Made by a program: the position numbers and the translations under genes. From contig CAJXKW010000013.1 in the NCBI GenBank assembly GCA_913055855.1, positions 1 to 37,264 on the forward strand: DNA of 37,264 bases. Direction: 5' to 3'. The notes beneath the pieces were generated by a model. It made no database searches, was not told the DNA's origin, and saw only the letters and a program-made list of their open reading frames with translations. Source of the DNA: an uncultured Limimonas sp. Its GTDB lineage: Bacteria > Pseudomonadota > Alphaproteobacteria > Kiloniellales > Rhodovibrionaceae. Of this stretch, positions 14,227 to 23,031 are shown piece by piece (within the stretch, counting starts at the first letter, position 1; each line of letters starts with the position of its first letter).

Positions 14227-15332
14227 CGGCGCAGGCCGAACAACCGGCGGGGGCCGCTGCCGGCGGACAGCGGCGGCGGCTGCCCGCGCCGAGCTTGCGC
14301 GAGGCGGGGATCATCGCCCTCTTCGCGCTGATCGTGTTCACCCTGCCGTGGTGGCTCACCGCGATCGGCGGGTACGAGGCGCTGGCGACCAAGATCGCCA
14401 TCTGGGCGATCTTCGCCCTGGGCTTCGACATCCTGCTCGGGTTCACCGGCTACCTGTCGTTCGGCCATGCGGCGTTCTTCGGCGTCGCCGCCTACACGAC
14501 GGGCCTGATGTTCAAGCACGTCAGCGGGGACGTCGTCCTGGCGCTGCTGGTCAGCATCGTGGTGATCGCGGTGCTGGCGGCGGTGCTGGGCGTGCTCACG
14601 CTGCGCCGGGCGGGAATCTACTTCGCCATCCTCACACTCGCCTTTGCCCAGATGTTCCACGCCGCCGCGCTATCCATCTTCCAGGAATGGACCGGGGGCG
14701 ACAACGGCCTGACGATGAGCACCAAACCGGCGCTGTTCGGGCTGCCCATGCAGGGGCTGAACGTGTTCTACGTCGTCGCGGTCCTTCTGGTGATCGGCTT
14801 TGTCGCCGCGCGCCAGATCAAGCGTTCTTCCCTGGGCCTGATGCTGCGGGCGATCAAGGAAAACTCGATGCGGCTGCAGTACACGGGCGTGAACGTCTGG
14901 CGCTACAAGATGATCGCCTACATGATCTCGGCGATGTACGCCGGCGTGGCGGGCTCGCTGATGGTGGTCTACGAGCCCTACGTGGCGACCAAGTTCCTGC
15001 ACTGGTCCACCTCGGGCGAGGTGGTAATCATGTCCGTGATCGGCGGTGTGAACACGCTCATCGGGCCGATGATCGGCGCGGGCTTCATGCTCTATTTCGA
15101 GAACGTCGTGCAGGCGTTCATCGGCGAAAAATGGAAGCTCATCCTGGGCCTGATCTTCGTGCTGATCGTGGTGTTCCTGCCCGGCGGCTTCGTCGACGGC
15201 TTCAACCGCATCCGCCGTGCCCTGGGCATCCGGACCAAGCCGCGCCGGCCCAACGTGCCCGACGCGCCGGAGACCATGAGCCGTTATCACGACAGCAAGA
15301 ACACGCCGGCCCAGACCGGCAGCGACAACTAG
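14223..15332 (+). CDS. livM: LivM-type ABC permease
   Basis: The 369-residue product matches LivM. A polar ~25-residue N-terminus is followed by about 9-10 helices, with LGFDILLGFTGYLSFGHAAFFGVAAY as the family signature (about 62-87), the AIKENSMRLQYTGVN coupling loop, and VVIMSVIGGVNTLIGPMIGAG near the end. The polar C-terminal tail (about 330-369) is longer than in E. coli LivM. Start overlaps livH, so translation is coupled. The ATPase livG follows after 19 bp. Confidence 0.95.
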   Translation: MTAQAEQPAGAAAGGQRRRLPAPSLREAGIIALFALIVFTLPWWLTAIGGYEALATKIAIWAIFALGFDILLGFTGYLSFGHAAFFGVAAYTTGLMFKHVSGDVVLALLVSIVVIAVLAAVLGVLTLRRAGIYFAILTLAFAQMFHAAALSIFQEWTGGDNGLTMSTKPALFGLPMQGLNVFYVVAVLLVIGFVAARQIKRSSLGLMLRAIKENSMRLQYTGVNVWRYKMIAYMISAMYAGVAGSLMVVYEPYVATKFLHWSTSGEVVIMSVIGGVNTLIGPMIGAGFMLYFENVVQAFIGEKWKLILGLIFVLIVVFLPGGFVDGFNRIRRALGIRTKPRRPNVPDAPETMSRYHDSKNTPAQTGSDN

Positions 15333-15351
15333 GCCGGAAGGGAGCCGCGCC

Positions 15352-16179
15352 ATGGCGAGCCAAGCAGCCACCCGGACCGAGCCCGGCCCCGCCGCAGCGG
15401 CGGGCCGGGCCGCCGAAATGGGCGAAACACTCCTGGATGTGCAGGGCGTGAGCAAGTCTTTCGCCGGCCTGAAGGCGCTCTCCGATATCAACCTTCAGGT
15501 CAAGCGGGGCAGCATCCACGCCATCATCGGCCCCAACGGGGCGGGCAAGTCGACACTGCTTAACTGCCTCATCGGCCTGCTCAGGCCCGATGAGGGGTCT
15601 GTCACCTTCGACGGCCGGCCGCTGGTGGGCATGCAGCCGCACAAGATCATCCAGCGCGGGATCGCCCGCGTGTTTCAGACGCCGCAGATCTTCCCTGCGT
15701 TGAGCCTGCAGGAGAACGTCGCGATCGCGGCGCTGGCCAAGCGCGATGGGCAGTTCGCCCTGACCCCGCACGAGAGCCTCAGGCCCGGTCATCCGATGAT
15801 GAAGGAGGCGGCGTACCAGCTCGAGCGCGTGGGCCTGGGCGACATGCTGGACATGGCGGCGCAGAACCTCTCGCGCGGGGACAAGCGCCGGCTGGAGATG
15901 GCCATCTGTCTGGCCGCGCACCCCAAGCTGCTGCTCCTGGACGAGCCCACCGCGGGCATGTCCCGCCACGACACCAACCGCACGATCGATCTGCTGCAGA
16001 AGATCTCCGAGACGGGGATGACCAAGATCGTCATCGAGCACGACATGCACGTGGTGTTCTCCCTGGCCGAGCGCGTCACCGTGCTGCACCAGGGAACGAT
16101 CATCGCCGACGGGAAGCCCGAGCAGGTCCGCGGGGATCCCAAGGTCGAGGAAGCCTATCTGGGAGGCGCGCACGAATGA
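15352..16179 (+). CDS. livG: LivG-type ABC ATPase
   Basis: The 275-residue ATPase has Walker A GPNGAGKST, signature loop LSRGDKRRLEMA, Walker B LLLLDEPTAGM and the switch histidine in IEHDMH. The C-terminal KVEEAYLGG is characteristic of LivG. The signature departs from LSGGQ as is usual for this branch. A ~25-residue Ala/Pro-rich extension precedes the domain; a start further in, at the Met of MGETLLDVQ (about residue 23), cannot be excluded. ATGA overlap with livF at 16176-16179. Confidence 0.95.
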   Translation: MASQAATRTEPGPAAAAGRAAEMGETLLDVQGVSKSFAGLKALSDINLQVKRGSIHAIIGPNGAGKSTLLNCLIGLLRPDEGSVTFDGRPLVGMQPHKIIQRGIARVFQTPQIFPALSLQENVAIAALAKRDGQFALTPHESLRPGHPMMKEAAYQLERVGLGDMLDMAAQNLSRGDKRRLEMAICLAAHPKLLLLDEPTAGMSRHDTNRTIDLLQKISETGMTKIVIEHDMHVVFSLAERVTVLHQGTIIADGKPEQVRGDPKVEEAYLGGAHE

Positions 16180-16937
16180 CCGAAACTGCGACCGCCACCG
16201 TATCGCGCCAGGAAGCGCAACATCCCGCCGGGAAAGCGTACTTCTCGGTCAACGACATCCACGCCTATTACGGCGAGAGCTACATTGTTCAGGGTGTGAA
16301 CTTCGACGTCCCCGAAGGCGGCGTCACCGCGTTGTTGGGGCGCAACGGCGCGGGCAAGACCTCGACCCTGCGCACCATCGCCCGGGCGCACCAGCCGAGG
16401 CTGGTGCAGGGCGAGATCTGGCTGGACGGCATGGCCGTGCACAAGATGCGCGACTTCCAGGCGGCGCGGGCGGGGATCCAGCTCGTGCCCGAGGACCGGC
16501 GCATCATCCCCAGCATTACGGTGGAAGAAAACCTCGTCTTGGCGCAGATGACCGAGCCGGTGGGCTGGCCCATCGCCAAGATCTACGATTCCTTCCCCAA
16601 GCTCGCAGAGCGGCGCAACCAGGAGGCGGTGACGCTCTCCGGTGGGGAGCAGCAGATGCTGGCCGTGGGCCGGGCGCTCGCGCGCGACGTCAAGCTGCTG
16701 CTCCTGGACGAGCCCTACGAGGGCCTGGCGCCGCAAATTGTCAAAGAGATCGAGAAGATCGTGGAGCAGGTCAAGAACATGGGCATCACCACGATCATCG
16801 TGGAGCAGAACGCCGTCGCTGCGCTCGAACTTGCCGACCGGGCGATCATTCTGGACATGGGCGAAGTGGTCTATACCGGCCCGGCGAAGGAGGTGCTCGA
16901 CGACGAGGAGCTGCGCCGCGACTATCTCGCGATCTGA
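16176..16937 (+). CDS. livF: LivF-type ABC ATPase
   Basis: The 253-residue ATPase has Walker A GRNGAGKTST, Q-loop region VPEDRRIIPSITVEENL, signature LSGGEQQMLAVGRAL, Walker B LLLLDEPYEGL and switch His replaced by VEQN, as normal in LivF. It forms the heterodimer with LivG that drives LivHM. It ends the importer operon; the next gene begins 95 bp on with its own promoter-like elements. Confidence 0.95.
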   Translation: MTETATATVSRQEAQHPAGKAYFSVNDIHAYYGESYIVQGVNFDVPEGGVTALLGRNGAGKTSTLRTIARAHQPRLVQGEIWLDGMAVHKMRDFQAARAGIQLVPEDRRIIPSITVEENLVLAQMTEPVGWPIAKIYDSFPKLAERRNQEAVTLSGGEQQMLAVGRALARDVKLLLLDEPYEGLAPQIVKEIEKIVEQVKNMGITTIIVEQNAVAALELADRAIILDMGEVVYTGPAKEVLDDEELRRDYLAI

Positions 16938-16970
16938 CGGGCCGCCGTCGCGGTGCGTCCGGCAGACCGG

Positions 16971-17000
16971 TTGACTCCGCCTTTGGGTGTTGCCCATCAT
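16971..17000 (+). promoter_or_regulatory. candidate promoter of the small Pro/Gly-rich protein gene
   Basis: TTGACT (16971-16976) and CATCAT (16995-17000) are 18 bases apart. A transcript would start near 17007, about 25 bases before the ATG. The -10 match is only 4 of 6. Confidence 0.35.
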
Positions 17001-17019
17001 CATCGCGAGCACCCAAAGG
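16980..17019 (+). other. inverted repeat ahead of the small gene's ribosome site
   Basis: cctttgggtg (16980-16989) is a perfect inverted copy of cacccaaagg (17010-17019), with a 20-base loop. The right arm abuts the ribosome site ggtggagg at 17019-17026. In read-through RNA from livF it could mask that site or end the livF transcript; as DNA it flanks the proposed -10 and could be an operator. Confidence 0.5.
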
Positions 17020-17032
17020 TGGAGGTTCTGCC

Positions 17033-17554
17033 ATGCCGAGCGTGGTACAGGCGAGCATCGCGGCCGGACAGTTCCAGGCGCGCGAAACGCAGACGCAGAA
17101 CAACCTCCGGACCGCACAAGCGGATCGTGCCCCCGACGGGGAGGGGCCGCTGGCGGCAGATCGCGGCCCGGCGTCGACCCTGGATGTCGTGGAGGACGCG
17201 AGCCGTGTCACCGGCGGCGAGGCGCCGCTGTCGGCAAACCCGGGCGGCGGTGTCCAGGGCACGGCCACGGACAGCAGCGCCGACCGCCTTGCCGCGGGGC
17301 GCGACCTGAGCGCGCCGCAGGCGGATGCCAATACGCTCACCCAAGAGCTGGCTGCGCTGGGCGTCAACAACCAGTCAGGACCGACGCCCGCTCCGGAGAG
17401 CGGGCAGCAGGGCCCGGAAGTCCTGGGCGCGTTCAGCACGCCGGGCGCCGGCGCGGACAATCCGGGCCCGAACGCGGCGAGTCCCCAACCGGGCCCGAGC
17501 ACGGCGCCCGGGCTGGACGGCGTGCCCGAGCCTGGGGATCTCGTCCGCGGCTGA
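17033..17554 (+). CDS. unrecognised Pro/Gly/Ala-rich small protein
   Basis: The 173-residue product has no signal peptide, no membrane segment and no motif I recognise. The N-terminal ~30 residues (QASIAAGQFQARETQTQNNL) look helical. The rest is low complexity, rich in Gly, Pro, Ala, Asp, Gln and Ser, and likely disordered. Only one Met and no Cys are seen. Evidence that it is a real gene: GGTGGAGG seven bases upstream of ATG, promoter-like elements at 16971-17000, and a good intrinsic terminator 40 bp after the stop. Confidence 0.6.
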   Translation: MPSVVQASIAAGQFQARETQTQNNLRTAQADRAPDGEGPLAADRGPASTLDVVEDASRVTGGEAPLSANPGGGVQGTATDSSADRLAAGRDLSAPQADANTLTQELAALGVNNQSGPTPAPESGQQGPEVLGAFSTPGAGADNPGPNAASPQPGPSTAPGLDGVPEPGDLVRG

Positions 17555-17591
17555 TCCGGCGATCGCACGCGTATACGTTATGGCATGCAAG

Positions 17592-17626
17592 GGGCGGGGC
17601 CCGAGGGTCCCGCCCGACATTTTTTT
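17592..17626 (+). terminator. Rho-independent terminator
   Basis: Stem gggcggggcc / ggtcccgccc (10 pairs, one G-U) has loop cgag, then cgaca and seven Ts. It lies 38 bp after the stop of the small plus-strand gene and is oriented for that gene. It also separates it from the convergent formaldehyde genes. Confidence 0.85.
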
Positions 17627-17649
17627 ATGCGTTGAGGCGACGGGGATAG

Positions 17650-18498
17650 CTATGCCGCCAGCGTCTCCGCGTGGTGGCGCAGGTGATCTTCGACGAAGGT
17701 CTGGATGAAGTAGTACGAGTGGTCGTAGCCCTCGTGCCAGCGCAGTTCGTGCGGCTGGCCGGCCTCCTTCGCCGTCGTCTCGAACAGATGAGGCTTGAGT
17801 TCGCGCTCCAGGAACTGGTCCTGCGTGCCTTGGTCGATGAGGATGCGCGCCTTGCTGGGCCGCGCCGCGACGAGCTGGCAGGCGTCGTAGCTCTTCCAGG
17901 CTTCCTTGTCCTCGCCCAGGTAGCCGGTGAACGCCTTGGTGCCCCAGGGGACCTGCATGGGCGCGACGACCGGCGCGAACGCCGAGCAGGTGCGGAACAG
18001 GCCCGGGTTCTTCAGGTGCAGCGTGAGCGCCCCGTGGCCGCCCATGGAGTGGCCCAGGATGCCCTGTCGGCGCGTGTCCACGGGAAAGTTCGCCGCCACC
18101 ACTTCCTGGAATTCACGCGTGAGGTAGGACGCCATCTGGTAGTGGCGCGACCAGGGCTCGCGGGTGGCGTCCAGGTAAAAGCTGGCGGCCGCCCCGAAGT
18201 CGTAGCTGTCGTCCTCGCCCGGAAGATCCACGCCGCGCGGGCTGGTGTCCGGCATGATGAGGACCAGGCCGAGTTCCGCGGCCACACGCTGGGCCCCTGC
18301 CTTCACCGCGAAGGTTTCCGGGGTGCAGGTAAGCCCGGCGAGATAGGTCACGGCGGGCAGGCGCTCGCCGGCGTCGGCCTGGGGCGGCCGATACACGGCG
18401 AAGCTCATGTCGCAGGCGCAAATCTCGGATGCGTGCGTGTAGAATCCCTGCACGCCGTCGAAGCAGGTCTTCTCGCTAACGGTCTCGATGGCGGTCAT
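17650..18498 (-). CDS. fghA: S-formylglutathione hydrolase
   Basis: The 282-residue esterase-fold enzyme hydrolyses S-formylglutathione to formate and glutathione, the second step of glutathione-dependent formaldehyde oxidation. Counting from the GTG one codon upstream, the triad is Ser152 in GHSMGGHG, Asp227 in DQGTQDQFL and His260 in EGYDHSYYFI. The oxyanion motif YLAGLTCT is also present. I chose the ATG at 18498 (ggggac upstream) over the adjacent GTG at 18501. It lies ~18 bp downstream of the dehydrogenase gene, in one operon. Confidence 0.96.
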   Translation of the reverse strand: MTAIETVSEKTCFDGVQGFYTHASEICACDMSFAVYRPPQADAGERLPAVTYLAGLTCTPETFAVKAGAQRVAAELGLVLIMPDTSPRGVDLPGEDDSYDFGAAASFYLDATREPWSRHYQMASYLTREFQEVVAANFPVDTRRQGILGHSMGGHGALTLHLKNPGLFRTCSAFAPVVAPMQVPWGTKAFTGYLGEDKEAWKSYDACQLVAARPSKARILIDQGTQDQFLERELKPHLFETTAKEAGQPHELRWHEGYDHSYYFIQTFVEDHLRHHAETLAA

Positions 18499-18516
18499 CA
18501 CACGGTCCCCGCCTTG

Positions 18517-19629
<1,113 letters not shown>

Positions 19630-19821
19630 GGCCTTCCCCCGTGGTGCCCGAATGCGCGATGCGCCGGCTGGCGGCCGGCTGCGGAATGCCTGCCGGCGGC
19701 GCACGGGCTGCGACCCCGCGCCGCGGCATGATGACGCTATAGCAAGTCTTCAATGGTGAGGGAAGGCCGCCATCCGGTTGCCCGGTGCCGCCGCCAGTAT
19801 CGGGCGGGCACGGCCGTGGAC

Positions 19822-20061
19822 CTACTGGATCGCGCCGACGGGCCGGGTCGCCGCGGCACCCGTAGCACAGGCATCCGCCGGGCTGCTTTCGGCCAGGGTA
19901 CGGATCGCCTGGCGGATGATACAGGGGCCGGTGCCCTGGCAGCCGGGGCACTGGGCCATGACGAGGACGCGCAGGTCTGCGGCAATACCCCCGAGATAGG
20001 CGCACCCACCGGCGCAGACCGTGTCACCCTCGTCCGTGTTTCGCATCCGTTCTTCGCGCAT
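19822..20061 (-). CDS. possible small cysteine-rich protein
   Basis: A 79-residue frame begins at ATG 20061 with AAGGA eight bases upstream; ATGs at 20046 and 20070 are alternatives. It contains VCAGGCAYLGG and AQCPGCQGTGPC. The second is a CxxCxGxGxC pattern like a DnaJ zinc-finger half, so metal binding is plausible. The C-terminal third is low complexity. I recognise no family. It lies in an otherwise empty stretch upstream of adhC and on the same strand. Support is limited to the motif and ribosome site. Confidence 0.35.
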   Translation of the reverse strand: MREERMRNTDEGDTVCAGGCAYLGGIAADLRVLVMAQCPGCQGTGPCIIRQAIRTLAESSPADACATGAAATRPVGAIQ

Positions 20062-20497
20062 TGACGTCATCCTTGATGGCGTGCGTTCCGATTCCCGGGA
20101 ATCTAGTAGCCGCAAAGGTCGAACGGCATCCCCCTGTGGTAGATCGGCAACGGCGCAGGTGAATGAAAGGACGGTGCCGCGGGCACAAAACCGCAGCGTC
20201 CCTGAGGATTTGAACGGTACGCCATGGGCGCCGCGAAGTCGCGAGCGCAGAAGTGGGCGTGGCATGCCGTCACGGGGTGCGGGGCCGTGAAGCCGGAAGG
20301 CGAAGGGCCGCGACCGAGTCGGGACTGTGGCAAAGCTGCGACCGTCGATCCCGTGCTGTGGCCCGGGCCTTGGCGCAAGTCCGTCGAGGTTCGGGGTGGG
20401 CGCTGGCGTGTCGCATCGCGGTTCGGGGCTGTGATAACGTCCTGCCAGGCAATGATCATCCGGCCCGTCACCCGGCCGGATCCACATGGAGGCGAAC
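20062..20497. other. 436-bp region with no supported gene
   Basis: Open frames on both strands overlap and lack recognisable domains or ribosome sites. The region should contain the promoter of the aminotransferase/alanine dehydrogenase pair; I could not pick a convincing one. The stretch 19630-19821 upstream of adhC is likewise without a recognisable gene. Confidence 0.5.
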
Positions 20498-21850
20498 ATG
20501 GAAGGTGGCGGTCTGCCGGAAGGTTTCACAGCAGCGCCCAACGACCTCGAATCGCACTGGATGCCGTTCACCTGGAACCGGCAATTCAAGCACGCGCCCA
20601 AGCTGATCGCCGGGGCCGAGGGCATGACCTACTATACCCACGACGGCCGCGAGCTGCTCGACGGCACGGCCGGCCTGTGGTGTGTCAACGCCGGACACAA
20701 CCGCGACCGCATCGTGCGCGCCGTGCAGGAGCAGGTCGCCACGCTGGATTACGCGCCCAGCTTCCAGCTCGGCCATCCCCTGGCGTTTCAGCTCGCCAAC
20801 CAGCTCGTGGAAATGGCGCCGCACGGCGCGTTCGATCACGCGTTCTTCGCCAATTCCGGCTCGGAGGCCGTGGACAGCGCGCTCAAGATCGCGCTCGCCT
20901 ACCACCGCGCCAACGGCGAAGGCCAGCGCACCCGCCTGATCGGCCGCGAGCGCGGCTATCACGGCGTGGGCTTCGGCGGCATCTCGGTCGGCGGGATTGT
21001 CAACAACCGCCGCGTGTTCACCGAGCTGCCCGGCACCGATCATCTGCGCCACACCTATGCCCCCGAGCATCAGGCGTTCTCGCGCGGGCAACCCGAATGG
21101 GGCGCCCACCTCGCCGAGGATCTGGAGCGGCTGTGCGCGCTCCATGGCGGGGAGACCATCGCCGCCGTGATCGTCGAGCCCATCGCCGGGTCCACGGGCG
21201 TTCTGATCCCGCCGCAGGGGTATCTTGAGCGCCTGCGCGAGATCTGCGACAGGCACGGCATCCTGCTCATCTTCGACGAGGTGATCACCGGCTTCGGCCG
21301 GCTGGGCAGCAGCTTCGCCGCCGAGCACTTCGGCGTGACCCCGGACATCATCACCCTCGCCAAAGGCCTGACCAACGGCACCGTGCCCATGGGCGCCGTG
21401 CTCACGCGCAAGGGCATCTATGACACGGTCACCGGGGCTGCCGAGGCTGCCGGCGGCACCATCGAGCTGTTCCACGGCTATACCTACAGCGGCCATCCGC
21501 TCGCCTGCGCCGCCGCCCTGGCGTCGCTCGAGGTGTACAAGGAAGAAGGGCTGTTCGGGAACGCGGCGATGCTCGCCCGGCATTGGGAAGACGCGCTGCA
21601 TGCCCTGCACGGCACGGCGCACGTCAAGGACCTGCGTAACCTGGGTATCATCGCCGGGATCGAGCTGGAACCGCGGCCGGGCGCGCCGGGCAAACGGGGC
21701 TACGAAGCCTTCACCAGGGCCTGGGAAAACGGCCTGCTCATCCGCGTCACGGGCGACATTATCGCGCTCTCGCCGCCGCTCATCCTGGAGGAGCGCCATA
21801 TCGACCGGATGATGCAGACGCTCAAGGACACGCTCGAAGCCGTGGATTGA
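20498..21850 (+). CDS. class III aminotransferase, omega-amino acid:pyruvate type
   Basis: The 450-residue PLP enzyme has FFANSGSEAVDSALK (cofactor phosphate), YHGVGFGGISVGG, IVEPIAGSTGV, LIFDEVITGFGR (Asp contacting PLP nitrogen) and LAKGLTNG with Lys289 forming the Schiff base. The opening ESHWMPFTWNRQFK is typical of beta-alanine/omega-amino acid:pyruvate transaminases. Substrate could be beta-alanine, taurine or a diamine. An ATG at 20486 is in frame, but the one at 20498 has GGAGG five bases upstream and is preferred. Followed 41 bp on by alanine dehydrogenase, which would return the alanine product to pyruvate. Confidence 0.92.
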   Translation: MEGGGLPEGFTAAPNDLESHWMPFTWNRQFKHAPKLIAGAEGMTYYTHDGRELLDGTAGLWCVNAGHNRDRIVRAVQEQVATLDYAPSFQLGHPLAFQLANQLVEMAPHGAFDHAFFANSGSEAVDSALKIALAYHRANGEGQRTRLIGRERGYHGVGFGGISVGGIVNNRRVFTELPGTDHLRHTYAPEHQAFSRGQPEWGAHLAEDLERLCALHGGETIAAVIVEPIAGSTGVLIPPQGYLERLREICDRHGILLIFDEVITGFGRLGSSFAAEHFGVTPDIITLAKGLTNGTVPMGAVLTRKGIYDTVTGAAEAAGGTIELFHGYTYSGHPLACAAALASLEVYKEEGLFGNAAMLARHWEDALHALHGTAHVKDLRNLGIIAGIELEPRPGAPGKRGYEAFTRAWENGLLIRVTGDIIALSPPLILEERHIDRMMQTLKDTLEAVD

Positions 21851-21891
21851 GCGCCACCGGCACCGGGCAGCAACATGGGGAGGCAACCGGC

Positions 21892-23010
21892 ATGATCATC
21901 GGCGTTCCGCGCGAGATCAAGGTGCATGAATACCGCGTCGGCCTGGTGCCGGCGGGCGCGCGCGAGCTGGTCGACCGCGGGCACCAGGTGGTGGTGCAGG
22001 CGGGGGCCGGCCTGGGCGTGGGCCTGAGCGACCAGGCCTATCTCGACGTCGGCGCGGAGATCGTGGACAGCGCCGCGGACGTGTTCGAGCAGGCGGACAT
22101 GGTGGTGAAGGTGAAGGAGCCCCAGCCGCGCGAGATCAAGTACATCCGCGAGGGGCAGGTGATTTTCACCTATCTTCACCTCGCGCCCGATCCGCAGCTT
22201 ACCCGGTCTCTGATCGAGCGCAATTGCGTCGCCATCGCCTGCGAGACCGTCACCGGCGCGCGCGGCGGGCTGCCGTTGCTGGCGCCGATGAGCGAGGTGG
22301 CCGGCCGTATGGCCGTGCAGGTGGGCGCCCACCACCTGGAAAAAGAGCAGGGCGGCAAGGGTGTCCTGCTCTCGGGCGTCCCCGGCGTGCTGCCGGCGAA
22401 CGTGGTGATCATCGGCGGCGGCGTTTCCGGGGGCAACGCCGCGCGCATGGCGCTGGGCCAGCAGGCGCGGGTGACCGTGATCGACAATGACATCGCCAAG
22501 CTGGACGAACTCGACAGGCTCTACGGGCGCGAGCTGGATACGTTGTACTCAACGGCCGACCACATCGAGGAGGCCGTGGCGCGCGCCGACCTTGTCATCG
22601 GCTGCGTCCTGCGCCCCGGTGCGTCGGCGCCCAAGCTCGTCACCCGCGACATGGTCCGCAAGATGGGCAACGACGGGGTGCTGGTGGATGTCGCCATCGA
22701 CCAGGGCGGCTGCTTCGAGACATCCCGGCCGACCACGCACGCCGATCCGGTCTACGAGGAAGAGGGCTGCATCCATTACTGTGTGACCAACATGCCGGGT
22801 GCGGTGGCGCGCACCTCGACCTTCGCGCTGACCAACGCGACCATCCGGTTCGTCCTGGACATCGCGGAAAAGGGCTATCGCCGCGCGCTCGCCGAGGATC
22901 CGCACCTGCGCGACGGCCTCAATCTGGCGTTCGGCAAGGTCACCCACAAAGGGGTGGCGCACAGCCTGGAGCACCACTTCACGGCGCCGCAGGAGGCGCT
23001 GGGGCTGTAG
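21892..23010 (+). CDS. ald: alanine dehydrogenase
   Basis: The 372-residue enzyme interconverts L-alanine and pyruvate plus ammonia with NAD. It starts with MIIGVPREIKVHEYRVGL (Arg15), and has Lys75 in VVKVKEPQ, His96 in FTYLHLAPD, the Rossmann loop IIGGGVSGGNAA and VDVAIDQGGCFETSRPTTH with the catalytic Asp. The frame is open 15 codons further upstream, but GGGGAGG precedes this ATG and the family begins here. In operon with the aminotransferase, so alanine formed in transamination can be deaminated and pyruvate regenerated. Confidence 0.96.
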   Translation: MIIGVPREIKVHEYRVGLVPAGARELVDRGHQVVVQAGAGLGVGLSDQAYLDVGAEIVDSAADVFEQADMVVKVKEPQPREIKYIREGQVIFTYLHLAPDPQLTRSLIERNCVAIACETVTGARGGLPLLAPMSEVAGRMAVQVGAHHLEKEQGGKGVLLSGVPGVLPANVVIIGGGVSGGNAARMALGQQARVTVIDNDIAKLDELDRLYGRELDTLYSTADHIEEAVARADLVIGCVLRPGASAPKLVTRDMVRKMGNDGVLVDVAIDQGGCFETSRPTTHADPVYEEEGCIHYCVTNMPGAVARTSTFALTNATIRFVLDIAEKGYRRALAEDPHLRDGLNLAFGKVTHKGVAHSLEHHFTAPQEALGL

Positions 23011-23031
23011 GTTGCTTATGCGCCGTCAGGC

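Noticed and set aside
11791..16937. Urea (Urt) transporter
   Set aside because: The binding protein and LivG-like ATPase lack Urt-specific features and no urease genes flank the operon.
20468..21886. Minus-strand frame opposite the aminotransferase
   Set aside because: Shadow of an enzyme with intact PLP motifs on the plus strand.
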